Assembly: GCF_023701945.1 (NCBI RefSeq) | Contig: NZ_JABAEF010000015.1 | Coordinates: 110,227 to 173,042 of the forward strand | Source of the DNA: Rhizobium sp. CG5 | GTDB taxonomy: Bacteria; Pseudomonadota; Alphaproteobacteria; Rhizobiales; Rhizobiaceae | Direction of reading: 5' to 3' | Length of the DNA: 62,816 nt | The notes under the pieces: model-generated | Seen by the model: the letters and a program-made list of their open reading frames with translations, nothing else | Told to the model about the DNA's origin: nothing | Databases searched by the model: none | Part shown: piece after piece, positions 24,711-33,114 of the stretch | Layout of the letters: the number at the start of each line of letters is the position of its first letter | How positions within the stretch are numbered: the stretch's first letter is position 1 | Made by a program: the position numbers and the translations under genes

Positions 24711-24741
24711 TTGCTCCTGTAGTCACTACAGGTAGTACCAT
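24711..24741 (+). promoter_or_regulatory. MerR-type promoter/operator of the CDF-lspA operon
   Basis: -35 TTGCTC (24711-24716), 19-base spacer, -10 TACCAT (24736-24741). The spacer carries the perfect palindrome CCTGTAGTCACTACAGG (24716-24732). This is the usual geometry for ZntR/PbrR/CadR activation. The transporter start codon is 30 bases downstream. Confidence 0.9.
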
Positions 24742-24771
24742 GGTCGAATTCAAATATCGAGGACCGACGAA

Positions 24772-25638
24772 ATGGCAGCAGCCGCAACCGACACAATCCG
24801 CTATCAGGTGACGGGGATGGATTGTTCCTCCTGCGCTGCCAAGATCGAGGGGGCCGCGCGCAAGGTCGAAGGGGTGGCCGACGTGAAGGTATCGATCGCC
24901 TCGCAGGTTATGACACTGGAAGTTGACGAGCCAGCGGCCCGCCTTCCTCTGCTGGAAAGCGCCATCACGGGTCTGGGTTATCAGCTCGACCGCATTGGTG
25001 CATCCAGGGACATTGCAGACGGCGATGACGACGACAGGATTCCGGACCTGTCTCATGTCACCCCGGCATATAAAAGGGCGCTCTGGATCGTCGTGCTCCT
25101 GAACGTTGGTTACGGCGTCGTGGAGATCGTCGGAAGTTTCCTCGCCGGCTCCCAGGCGCTGCAGGCGGACGCCCTCGACTTCCTGGGGGACGGCATGATC
25201 TCATTCCTAGGGCTGGTCGCGGTCGGATGGGGCCTTGCCGCCCGTGCCAAGGCGGCGCTTCTACAGGGTGTATTCCTCGGCCTGCTCGGACTCGGCGTCG
25301 TCGCGTCGACCATCTACAGGGTGTTCATCGAGCATCAGCCCGAATCCGTGCTAATGGGCGGCTTCGCGCTTGTCGCCTTCGTCGTCAACGTGCTGGCGGC
25401 CGTGGTGCTCATCCCGCACCGTAAGGGCGACGCCAACATGCGCGCGGTGTGGTTGTTTTCGCGGAACGACGCGATTGGCAATCTCGCGGTTGTGGCCGCT
25501 GCGGGCTTGGTCTGGTGGATGGGAACGCAATGGCCTGACCTCGTTGTTGCTTTCGCGGTTGCAGGCCTCTTCCTTCAATCGGCGTGGTCGATCATCCGGG
25601 ACGCACGACAGGACCTTTCTGCGTCGAGGGACAGATGA
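24772..25638 (+). CDS. HMA domain-cation diffusion facilitator fusion, divalent metal exporter
   Basis: 288 residues. Residues 8-75 form an HMA domain (YQVTGMDCSSCAAKIEGAAR with CxxC). Residues 100-280 are a CDF-type membrane domain with about six segments; the second has the metal-site Asp residues (LQADALDFLGDGMISF) and the fifth has SRNDAIGNLAVVAA. In many Zn CDFs the fifth segment has HxxxD; here the His position is Phe, which may change selectivity. The long C-terminal cytoplasmic domain of classic CDFs is missing. Its stop overlaps lspA by four bases. Confidence 0.88.
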   Translation: MAAAATDTIRYQVTGMDCSSCAAKIEGAARKVEGVADVKVSIASQVMTLEVDEPAARLPLLESAITGLGYQLDRIGASRDIADGDDDDRIPDLSHVTPAYKRALWIVVLLNVGYGVVEIVGSFLAGSQALQADALDFLGDGMISFLGLVAVGWGLAARAKAALLQGVFLGLLGLGVVASTIYRVFIEHQPESVLMGGFALVAFVVNVLAAVVLIPHRKGDANMRAVWLFSRNDAIGNLAVVAAAGLVWWMGTQWPDLVVAFAVAGLFLQSAWSIIRDARQDLSASRDR

Positions 25639-26126
25639 GGGCGGTGGCTTCAATTTCCTTGGTCCTGGTCGGCGCGGCACTTGATCTGGGAGCGAAGGCG
25701 TGGGCGCGGGCGAGCCTTGAACCCTACGGTCCGCCCGCGGACTTTCTGCCTTTGGTACCGTTGCGCCTGACCTTCAACAACGGCGTGTCGTTCAGCATGT
25801 TCGCTGTCGACGGCGAAATCGGCAAAGCCGTCCTCATCGGGGTTACGGGCATTATAACACTTATCATCGCCATGTGGGCGTATCGTTCGCGCGGCTGGCA
25901 ACGGGCAGCCCTGTCGATGATCCTGGCTGGCGCGCTCGGAAACCTGATCGACCGAAGCCTGAGGGGCGTCGTGACTGACTTCCTGAGCCTCCGTCTTGGC
26001 GAATGGGAGCCGTTCGTGTTCAATCCGGCCGATGTCTGGATTTCTTCAGGCGTGGCGCTACTGCTGGTCCTGCAGACCACGCAAGGCGGAAGCGCCGAGG
26101 TGGGCGACAGTACGTCATCGCGGTAA
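25635..26126 (+). CDS. lspA: Signal peptidase II
   Basis: 163 residues, four membrane segments. Signature regions are TFNNGVSFSMF near residue 50, GALGNLIDRSLRGVVTDFLSL near 105-125, which supplies the two catalytic Asp residues, and FNPADVWISSGV at the end. It cleaves lipoprotein signal peptides in the inner membrane. The ATG overlaps the CDF stop (ATGA), so it is part of the metal operon. LspA copies next to Pb/Cd/Zn exporters are a known arrangement (PbrC in lead resistance), so this is probably an accessory resistance copy rather than the housekeeping gene. Confidence 0.92.
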   Translation: MRAVASISLVLVGAALDLGAKAWARASLEPYGPPADFLPLVPLRLTFNNGVSFSMFAVDGEIGKAVLIGVTGIITLIIAMWAYRSRGWQRAALSMILAGALGNLIDRSLRGVVTDFLSLRLGEWEPFVFNPADVWISSGVALLLVLQTTQGGSAEVGDSTSSR

Positions 26127-26148
26127 CGAGCCTAAGGACCGTTCCTTG

Positions 26149-26967
26149 TCATTGCGGCGAGAGTGGCAGGGCGCGCTTGTGGGCCGTCGCGACGTGCGTC
26201 GTGAGGATGCGCTGAAACGCGGCTTCCTCGATCGGCTTTCCTTCCAGGAAGTCGTCGATCTCATCATACGTGACCCCGTAGACGTCTTCATCGGGCCGCA
26301 GCGGAGCGTCGGACTCCAGATCGGCGGTCGGCACCTTGAACACCAGGTCCCGCGGCGCACCGAGATATTCGGCGAGCGCCCGCACGCGCCGCTTGGTCAG
26401 TCCGGAAAGCGGCAGGACGTCCGCAGCGCCGTCGCCGAATTTCGTGAAGAAGCCCATCAATGCCTCCGCCGCATGGTCAGTCCCGATCACCAGGCCACGA
26501 ACCGCGCCGGCGAGCGCGTACTGGGCGATCATCCGCTGGCGCGCCTTGATGTTGCCAAGGTGGAAGTCCAGCCGAACGGTTTCGAACAGGTCGCCTGCGT
26601 CCCCGCAGACCTCGGCCATCATCGCGTCCGCTGCGGGCTTTATGTCGATGGTGACTACGCGGTCGGGGCCGATGGACGCGAGCGCTCTCTGAGCGTCGGC
26701 CTCGTCGGCCTGCGTGCCATAAGGCAGTCTGACCGCGATGAACTCCGCCTTATGCCCTCTGCCCCGGAGGCGCTTCACCGCAGTCTGGGCAAGCAGTCCC
26801 GCGGTGAGCGAATCCACTCCCCCGCTGATGCCAAGGACGAGCGCTCCGCATGACGAGGCTTGCATGTAATCCGCGAGGAAGGCCGTTCTGCGCTCGGCTT
26901 CCGCGGACGCGTCGAATTCCTTCGCTACTCCGAGCGCCTCGATAATCTGCAAATGTTGGTCACGCAC
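26149..26967 (-). CDS. nadE: Ammonia-dependent NAD+ synthetase
   Basis: 272 residues from GTG 26967, which has GGAGG six bases upstream and gives the known NadE length and start (RDQHLQIIEALGV). A longer frame to 27018 lacks such support. The ATP PP-loop is LGISGGVDSLTAGL; later motifs are GTDHAAEALMGFFTKFGDGA and PLSGLTKRRVRALAEYLG, both typical of NadE. No glutaminase domain, so ammonia-dependent type. It is convergent with lspA (22-base gap). Its location inside a metal-resistance block is unusual; it may be a second copy in the genome. Confidence 0.93.
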   Translation of the reverse strand: MRDQHLQIIEALGVAKEFDASAEAERRTAFLADYMQASSCGALVLGISGGVDSLTAGLLAQTAVKRLRGRGHKAEFIAVRLPYGTQADEADAQRALASIGPDRVVTIDIKPAADAMMAEVCGDAGDLFETVRLDFHLGNIKARQRMIAQYALAGAVRGLVIGTDHAAEALMGFFTKFGDGAADVLPLSGLTKRRVRALAEYLGAPRDLVFKVPTADLESDAPLRPDEDVYGVTYDEIDDFLEGKPIEEAAFQRILTTHVATAHKRALPLSPQ

Positions 26968-27171
26968 GACAATCCTCCATAACAGCTGTGAAATCCAAAC
27001 CAGGCGAGAAAGTTGCAACCTGCCGAATCCCGACTGTCTTGTGAACTTACATGGCCGCAGATCGACAGGTAATCGGAGCAGGCGCGAAGTGCGTCGCTGT
27101 CGCTAACGCACTTTTCAGTGAGACCTCTTCCAACCTCGATGTCTTCGTGCCAGACTATGCGGATGAGGTTC

Positions 27172-27534
27172 ATGAAGGTCATCCATCGACTGCTGTTCGT
27201 GACCGCCCTGCTGGGGATCGTGGTCGGTCCCTTGAGCATCGGGGCGGCGGACAGCGTAATGGCGGCCTCCGGACCCGCGATGCACGGCATGTCCGGCATG
27301 GAGATGTCAGGCGACATGCCGTGTTGCCCTGACGAAATGCCGGCCAAGCCCGACTGCAGCGGCAAGTCATGTCCTCTGGCCTTGGTGTGTACGACGGTGA
27401 TCGTCGGCCAGGTGGCTAACCCGCATTCCTGGTCGTTGAATCTCGGTCGGGTCGCCCATCGGTTCCTCATTGCCCTTCATGCGGAGCTTGCCTCCTCACT
27501 GGTCGATCCGCCAGTACGTCCCCCAAGACTCTGA
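27172..27534 (+). CDS. Small exported Cys protein, copy 2 of a duplicated gene
   Basis: 120 residues, beginning MKVIHRLLFVTALLGIVVG and containing GDMPCCPDEMPAKPDCSGKS, a CPLALVC segment and the end SLVDPPVRPPRL. It is a close copy of 23702-24067: signal peptide, cysteines, second hydrophobic segment and C-terminus are all shared. The middle is more Met-rich here (HGMSGMEMSGDM), as in copper-binding proteins. It is followed after 123 bases by the FixH-family gene and the CusBA pump in the same direction, so it may be the first gene of that operon. Function unknown. Confidence 0.7.
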   Translation: MKVIHRLLFVTALLGIVVGPLSIGAADSVMAASGPAMHGMSGMEMSGDMPCCPDEMPAKPDCSGKSCPLALVCTTVIVGQVANPHSWSLNLGRVAHRFLIALHAELASSLVDPPVRPPRL

Positions 27535-27606
27535 TCCCACGTCATTGAGCACGTTGTCGATTCGGCACGGTCGCAGGTCTGCGTTCGTGCAGTACCGATG
27601 GCGATC
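27473..27606 (+). repeat. 134-bp direct repeat, copy 2
   Basis: Second copy of the repeat at 24006-24139, offset by 3467 bases. Five mismatches were counted. The pair brackets the MerR, CDF, lspA and nadE genes. Confidence 0.85.
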
Positions 27607-27657
27607 CATATTGACTGAGGACGAGGTTGCAGACCCGTCCGGACGAGACATTCAATC

Positions 27658-28062
27658 ATGAAACAGATCACCTTCGACGCGAGGATCGCGCTCCTCGCCA
27701 GCGCACTGCTGTTCATCACCGCCACGGCTTCCTTCGCCGGAGCGCAAGACTACGAATTCCAGGCCGTCCAGACCGAGATCAAGCAGGGGCCAGGTTCGAC
27801 CGTGTCGGTACGGCTGGTCGATAAGCGGACGGGCAAGACTGTCCCCGATGCCGTCATCTTCACGACGCGGATGGACATGGCTCCCGATGGCATGGAGACG
27901 ATGACCACGACGGTGGAGTCAACTACTTCCGCGGAGCCGGGCGTATACGCTTTCACGACGAACCTTTCCATGGAAGGCGGATGGCGTTTCCAGGTCGCCG
28001 CCAAGGTTCAAGGCGAGCCTGAGACAGTAAAAGGCGAAGTCGTCTTGAAGGCAATCCCGTGA
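27658..28062 (+). CDS. FixH/YtkA-like periplasmic protein of the RND operon
   Basis: 134 residues with a signal peptide (IALLASALLFITATASFAGA). The mature domain is an Ig-like beta fold: VSVRLVDKRTGKTVPDAVIF, then TEAxM-like MDMAPDGMETMTT, then PGVYAFTTNLSMEGGWRFQV. This GxYxFxxxLxMxGxW pattern is that of FixH/YtkA-like domains, which occur next to copper efflux genes. Its stop overlaps the GTG start of the adaptor gene by four bases. It probably binds metal in the periplasm and helps pump loading; direct proof is lacking. Confidence 0.78.
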   Translation: MKQITFDARIALLASALLFITATASFAGAQDYEFQAVQTEIKQGPGSTVSVRLVDKRTGKTVPDAVIFTTRMDMAPDGMETMTTTVESTTSAEPGVYAFTTNLSMEGGWRFQVAAKVQGEPETVKGEVVLKAIP

Positions 28063-29486
28063 GCGTCTCACGCATCATTGCTACGCTTTCCCTCGCCGCG
28101 ATTGTCGGTTGGGCAGGCTATCGGGCCGGGAAAAACGATGTCGGTGCACGCCTGCGGCGGTACGTCGATGATAGCGGTATGGCCACAGAGGCGGAGCCGC
28201 GACGCGAAGGAACGGGAGCGGTGATCTACTACCGCCACCCGGACGGGCTGGCCGAGTATTCCGCAAAGCCGAAAAGCACCGACGACGGGCGGCCGTTCGC
28301 GACCGTCCGTGCAAGCGAGGATGTCAGCCTCAGCGCGGCCGGCGCGGTCGCACCGTCACCCGACACGGCATCCGTCTCACTCGAGCGTAAAATCTTGTAC
28401 TACCGCAACCCCATGGGGCTTCCCGACACCTCCAAGGTCCCGAAGAAGGATTCAATGGGGATGGACTATCTCCCTGTCTATGACGGCGAGGTTAGTGACA
28501 GCTCCACCGTCAAGGTCTCACTTGGCAAACTCCAGCGGACGGGGGTGAAGACTGCGCTGGCGAAAATGACCACGGTCACCCGGAAAATCCGGGTGCCCGG
28601 AACCGTGACGCTCGACGAGCGCATGGTCAGCATCGTCTCGATGCGGGCGGACGCCTTCGTCGAGGACGTCGCTGATGTCACCACCGGTGACCGGATCACT
28701 AAGGGAGAAGACCTCTTTCACTTCTATTCGAAGGAGATCGCCACCGCTGGGGCCGAATACGCGACCGAGATGCGCAACGGCGGCAAGGCGGGTCCAGATA
28801 CGGGGTCGGCTCTGCGGCTGAAGAATCTGGGTGTGCCCACGACAACGATCACCAGCATCGCTACAGAGCGGAAGGTGCCGCAGAGCATCGCCTACACATC
28901 GCCGCGCGACGGTGTCGTATTGGAGCGCATGGCCGTGAGCGGCATGATGGCCGAGGCTGGCGATGTTCTGTTCCGTATTGCTGACGTGTCGAAGGTCTGG
29001 GTGATCGCCGACGTCCCCGAATACGAGCTTAGCGCCGTCCGCGAGGGAGCCGCAGTCGCCGTCATCATTCGTAATCTGCCCAGCACGACGTTCAAGGGAA
29101 CGGTCGACCTCATTTATCCGGAGGTCCAGGTGCAAACCCGGACCACGAAGGTCAGGATAGAGCTTCCGAATCCGGACGGTCTGCTAATGTCCAACATGTA
29201 CGCAGAGGTCGAGATCGAAGCCAGAGCCGGAAATCCGGTCGTCGCCGTTCCCAACAGTTCGATCATCGACACGGGCGACCGCCAGATTGTCTTTCTCGAC
29301 AAGGGCGAGGGCAGGTTCGAACCGATGGACGTCGCGCTGGGTGTCCGAGGCGAAGACATGACGGAGATCATCAAAGGCATCGCAGCAGGCGACCGCGTCG
29401 TTGTTTCCGCCAACTTCCTGCTGGACGCCGAAAGCAACCTCAACGCGGCACTGAGTGCCCTCACGCAGGACGAGGCAAATCCATGA
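28059..29486 (+). CDS. RND efflux periplasmic adaptor (CusB-like)
   Basis: 475 residues starting at GTG 28059. After a membrane anchor there are two Tyr-rich metal-binding-type segments: VIYYRHPDGLAEYSAKPKST near residue 50 and ILYYRNPMGLPDTSKVPKKD followed by SMGMDYLPVYDGE near 110. The second is the complete heavy-metal-binding motif seen in CusB adaptors; the first looks like a degenerate duplicate. The lipoyl and barrel parts follow (MVSIVSMRADAFVEDVADVT; VWVIADVPEYELSAVREG). It links the CusA-like pump to an outer-membrane channel. Overlaps neighbours at both ends by four bases. Confidence 0.92.
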   Translation: MSVSRIIATLSLAAIVGWAGYRAGKNDVGARLRRYVDDSGMATEAEPRREGTGAVIYYRHPDGLAEYSAKPKSTDDGRPFATVRASEDVSLSAAGAVAPSPDTASVSLERKILYYRNPMGLPDTSKVPKKDSMGMDYLPVYDGEVSDSSTVKVSLGKLQRTGVKTALAKMTTVTRKIRVPGTVTLDERMVSIVSMRADAFVEDVADVTTGDRITKGEDLFHFYSKEIATAGAEYATEMRNGGKAGPDTGSALRLKNLGVPTTTITSIATERKVPQSIAYTSPRDGVVLERMAVSGMMAEAGDVLFRIADVSKVWVIADVPEYELSAVREGAAVAVIIRNLPSTTFKGTVDLIYPEVQVQTRTTKVRIELPNPDGLLMSNMYAEVEIEARAGNPVVAVPNSSIIDTGDRQIVFLDKGEGRFEPMDVALGVRGEDMTEIIKGIAAGDRVVVSANFLLDAESNLNAALSALTQDEANP

Positions 29487-32400
29487 TTGCCAACGTCATC
29501 GCATGGTCGGCCCGCAACCTCGTCCTGATCCTTGTCGGCGCTGCTCTTTCTATCGCGGGCGGCGTCTACGCGCTGCGCACGCTGCCCCTTGATGCGATCC
29601 CCGATCTCTCCGACGTTCAGGTCATCGTGTTCACCGACTATCCCGGTCAGGCTCCGCAAGTGGTCGAGGACCAGGTCACCTATCCGCTAACGACCTCCAT
29701 GCTGACCGTGCCGAAGTCGAAGGTTGTGCGTGGTTTCTCGTTCTTCGGCGTTTCGTTCATCTACGTGATTTTCGAGGACGGGACCGATCTCTACTGGGCG
29801 CGCAGTCGAGTACTCGAATACTTGAATGCCGCAGCTAGCCGTCTGCCGGACGGCGTGTCGCCGAGCCTCGGGCCGGATGCTACGGGCGTGGGCTGGGTCT
29901 ACCAATATGCCGTCGTCGCCAAGGAACTGTCGCTGGCCGAACTTCGGTCGCTTCAGGACTGGGTCGTGCGCTTTGCCATCTCCAAATCCGAGGGCGTCGC
30001 CGAGGTGGCCAGCGTCGGCGGCTTCGTTAAGCAGTATTCCATTGTCGTCGATCCCGCCCGCCTGAAGGCTCAGAACGTGTCGCTGTCGGATATCGCCGAT
30101 GCCGTGCGCTCCAGCAACCGCGACGTCGGCGGACGAACGATCGAGCTTTCCGAGTTCGAGTTCATGGTTCGGGGCAAGGGCTATCTGCAGGGCATCAATG
30201 ACATCGAGAGCATCGTACTGAAAACGAATGCTGGCGTCCCGCTGCATCTCTCGGACGTCGCAAGGGTCGAACTGGTGCCGGACGAGCGGCGCGGCATCAC
30301 CGAGTTGAACGGTGAAGGCGAGGTCGCCAGCGGCATCGTTCTCCAGCGCGACGGCGCCAACGCGCTGACCGTCATCGAGAATGCGAAGGAAAGCTTGGCG
30401 GCGGTGCAGAGCAGTCTTCCGGCTGGTACCGAAATCCTGCCCGTCTATGATCGTTCGAAACTCATCGAAGCGGCAATCGAGACCTTGAAAGTCACGTTGA
30501 TCGAGGAATCGATCGTGGTTGCACTGGTGACTATCGCCTTCCTTTTGCATGTCCGAAGCGCGCTCGTGGCCATCATCATGCTGCCGATCGGCATTCTCAT
30601 CGCCTTCATGGCCATGCGGGCGCTAGGTCTGGGAGCGAACATCATGAGCCTCGGCGGGATAGCTATCGCTATCGGTGCGATGATCGACGCGGCCATAGTC
30701 ATGATCGAGAACGCCCACAAGCATCTGGAACGCGCGCCTCCTGACAAGCCTCGAGCCGAAGTGCTGATCGAGGCGGCAAGCGAGGTCGGGCCGGCGCTGT
30801 TCTTCAGCCTGCTGATCATCACGGTGTCGTTCCTGCCGATTTTTACGCTCGAATCGCAAGAGGGCCGCCTGTTCGGACCGCTCGCCTTCACCAAGACCTT
30901 CGCGATGGCGGCGGCAGCGCTGCTGTCCATCACACTTGTTCCGGCACTGATGATCCTGTTCGTCCGCGGCCGCATTGTCCCAGAACACAAGAATCCGCTG
31001 AACAGACTGCTGATCTGGATATACCGTCCGGTCATCGCGGGCGTCCTTAAGGCCAAGAGCCTGACAATCCTGGCAGCCATCGTGATCCTCGGGGTGACCG
31101 TCTGGCCCGTGCAGCATATCGGGAGTGAGTTCATGCCTGATCTCGACGAGGGCACGCTGATGTACATGCCGACAACGCTACCCGGCCTCTCGGTGACAAA
31201 AGCGGCGGAGCTCATGCAAACGCAGGATCGCATCATCAAATCTTTCCCCGAGGTCGAGACGGTGTTCGGCAAGGCGGGTAGGGCGTTGACGGCAACCGAT
31301 CCGGCTCCGACGGAAATGTTTGAGACCATCATCACCCTGAAACCCAAGTCCGAATGGCGGCCGGGCGTCACGTCTGACAGTCTGAAACAGGAGATGGACG
31401 CGGCACTTCAGTTTCCCGGTGTCTCCAACGCCTGGACGATGCCCATCCGCGCCCGCATCGACATGCTTTCGACCGGAATACGCACGCCCGTCGGCGTCAA
31501 GGTCTACGGGACCAACCTGAACGAGATGGAGAAGGTCGCTCGCGATATAGAGACCGTTCTCAAGGCGGTGCCGGGAACGTCGAGTGCCTACGCCGAGCGC
31601 GTCATCGGTGGATACTATCTCGATATCATCCCTGATCGCATGGTGCTCGGGCGCTATGGGCTTTCGATCGACGATGTCCAGGATGTCATCGGAATGGCCC
31701 TGGGGTCCGAGGTCGTGACCTCGACGGTGGAGGGCAGAGAGCGGTATGGCGTCGCCATCCGTTACCCAAGGGCTTTCCGAAGCGATCCCCAGTCCATCGC
31801 GAGGGACGTCCAGGTATCATTGCCCGGTGGCGGCACGGTTCCGTTGGGCGAGGTCGCCGAAGTCAAGCTCACGCGCGGTGCCACGACCATAAGGACGGAG
31901 AACGGCCAGCTCGCCGTCTACATCTTCGTAGACATCGCCAACCGCGACCTTGGGGGCTACGTTGCCGAAGCCCAAGAAGCCGTCGCGGCGAGCGTCGAGA
32001 TGCCCACGGGCTATTCCGTCGCATGGAGCGGGCAATTCGAATATCTGGAACGGGCAAAGGACCGACTAATGATCGTCGTCCCGCTGACGCTGGCGCTGAT
32101 CTTCCTGTTGCTTTACCTGAACTTCAAGACGTTGACCGAAACGGTGATCGTCATGCTGTCCCTGCCGTTCGCTCTGGTCGGCGGCATCTGGATGATGTGG
32201 TGGCTGGGCTTCAACGCCTCGGTCGCCGTAGCAGTCGGCTTCATCGCGCTCGCGGGCGTGGCAGCCGAGACCGGGGTGATCATGCTGATCTACCTTGACC
32301 ACGCACTCAGGGACGAGAAGGCGAAGTGCGAGGCCGAAGGCAGGATATTCGGACGGGAAGACCTCAACAGGGCCATCATGTTCGGAGCCGTCGAGCGGGT

Positions 32401-32638
32401 GCGTCCGAAGATGATGACTGTTGTCGCGATCATGGCGGGCTTGGTACCAATTCTCTGGAGTACGGGTGCCGGCTCGGAGATCATGCAGCGGATCGCCGTG
32501 CCGATGATCGGCGGCATGGTATCATCGACACTGCTGACGCTGGTCGTAATCCCGGCAGTCTACGGGCTGGTCAAGGGTTATGGATTCAAGGCGGCGCGCA
32601 CGGAAAAGCAAGTCCCCGCATCCTTGGCCGCACATTAA
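29483..32638 (+). CDS. Heavy-metal RND efflux pump (CusA/CzcA family)
   Basis: 1051 residues, full length for the HME-RND class. Twelve membrane segments with two large periplasmic loops. Motifs: LPLDAIPDLSDVQVIVFTDY near the start, IGAMIDAAIVMIENAHKHLE in TM4 with the proton-relay acidic residues, and MPDLDEGTLMYMPTTLPG at the start of the second periplasmic loop. A Met pair in the cleft region (WTMPIRARIDMLSTGIRTP) matches the Cu/Ag (CusA) subgroup, so monovalent copper or silver is the likely substrate. No outer-membrane partner is adjacent; the TolC-like protein at 8008-9471 is a candidate. Confidence 0.95.
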   Translation: MIANVIAWSARNLVLILVGAALSIAGGVYALRTLPLDAIPDLSDVQVIVFTDYPGQAPQVVEDQVTYPLTTSMLTVPKSKVVRGFSFFGVSFIYVIFEDGTDLYWARSRVLEYLNAAASRLPDGVSPSLGPDATGVGWVYQYAVVAKELSLAELRSLQDWVVRFAISKSEGVAEVASVGGFVKQYSIVVDPARLKAQNVSLSDIADAVRSSNRDVGGRTIELSEFEFMVRGKGYLQGINDIESIVLKTNAGVPLHLSDVARVELVPDERRGITELNGEGEVASGIVLQRDGANALTVIENAKESLAAVQSSLPAGTEILPVYDRSKLIEAAIETLKVTLIEESIVVALVTIAFLLHVRSALVAIIMLPIGILIAFMAMRALGLGANIMSLGGIAIAIGAMIDAAIVMIENAHKHLERAPPDKPRAEVLIEAASEVGPALFFSLLIITVSFLPIFTLESQEGRLFGPLAFTKTFAMAAAALLSITLVPALMILFVRGRIVPEHKNPLNRLLIWIYRPVIAGVLKAKSLTILAAIVILGVTVWPVQHIGSEFMPDLDEGTLMYMPTTLPGLSVTKAAELMQTQDRIIKSFPEVETVFGKAGRALTATDPAPTEMFETIITLKPKSEWRPGVTSDSLKQEMDAALQFPGVSNAWTMPIRARIDMLSTGIRTPVGVKVYGTNLNEMEKVARDIETVLKAVPGTSSAYAERVIGGYYLDIIPDRMVLGRYGLSIDDVQDVIGMALGSEVVTSTVEGRERYGVAIRYPRAFRSDPQSIARDVQVSLPGGGTVPLGEVAEVKLTRGATTIRTENGQLAVYIFVDIANRDLGGYVAEAQEAVAASVEMPTGYSVAWSGQFEYLERAKDRLMIVVPLTLALIFLLLYLNFKTLTETVIVMLSLPFALVGGIWMMWWLGFNASVAVAVGFIALAGVAAETGVIMLIYLDHALRDEKAKCEAEGRIFGREDLNRAIMFGAVERVRPKMMTVVAIMAGLVPILWSTGAGSEIMQRIAVPMIGGMVSSTLLTLVVIPAVYGLVKGYGFKAARTEKQVPASLAAH

Positions 32639-32658
32639 GTTTGATAAGGAGAAGCGCG

Positions 32659-33114
32659 ATGAAAAGAAGAGAATTCCTTTGCACCCTGGCTGCCATCGGA
32701 GCGTTGCCCGTAGCCGGAGCGGCGCTGGCAGCCGGCGAACGCATGGTCGTCTACAAGGACCCGCACTGCGGATGTTGCCACGTTTGGGCGGACGCGATGA
32801 AAAATGCCGGGTTTTCCGTGCAGGCGGAAAACGTGGACGACCTCGACGCCGTAAAGGACCGCTTCGCCGTCCCCACCAATATGCGGGGCTGCCACACCGC
32901 GGTGGTCGCGGGATACTATCTCGAGGGACACGTTCCCCTGGACGCGGTGATGAGGCTGTTGTCAGAGAAACCCGAAATTGCGGGGCTCGCCGTGCCGGGT
33001 ATGCCCGCCGGGTCATTGGGCATGGGAGACGATCCCCGCGCATCGTATGACGTCCTGGCCGTGGGAAAGGACGGTGCGAACAAGCTCTACCAAGCGGTCA
33101 GGCCGAAAGCCTAA
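32659..33114 (+). CDS. DUF411 family periplasmic metal-binding protein
   Basis: 151 residues from ATG 32659 with AAGGAG upstream. A Tat-like signal (KRREFLCTLAAIGALPVAGAALAA) precedes MVVYKDPHCGCCHVWADAM, the thioredoxin-like DUF411 motif with CxCC, then VPTNMRGCHTAVVAGYYLEG. Proteins of this family are frequent in copper and heavy-metal operons and are thought to bind metal in the periplasm. It follows the pump gene by 20 bases and is probably the last gene of that operon. Confidence in family is high, in exact role low. Confidence 0.9.
   Translation: MKRREFLCTLAAIGALPVAGAALAAGERMVVYKDPHCGCCHVWADAMKNAGFSVQAENVDDLDAVKDRFAVPTNMRGCHTAVVAGYYLEGHVPLDAVMRLLSEKPEIAGLAVPGMPAGSLGMGDDPRASYDVLAVGKDGANKLYQAVRPKA

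Noticed and set aside
30445..31371. 308-codon minus-strand frame opposite the RND pump gene
   Set aside because: Antisense shadow of a 1051-residue pump with all motifs.
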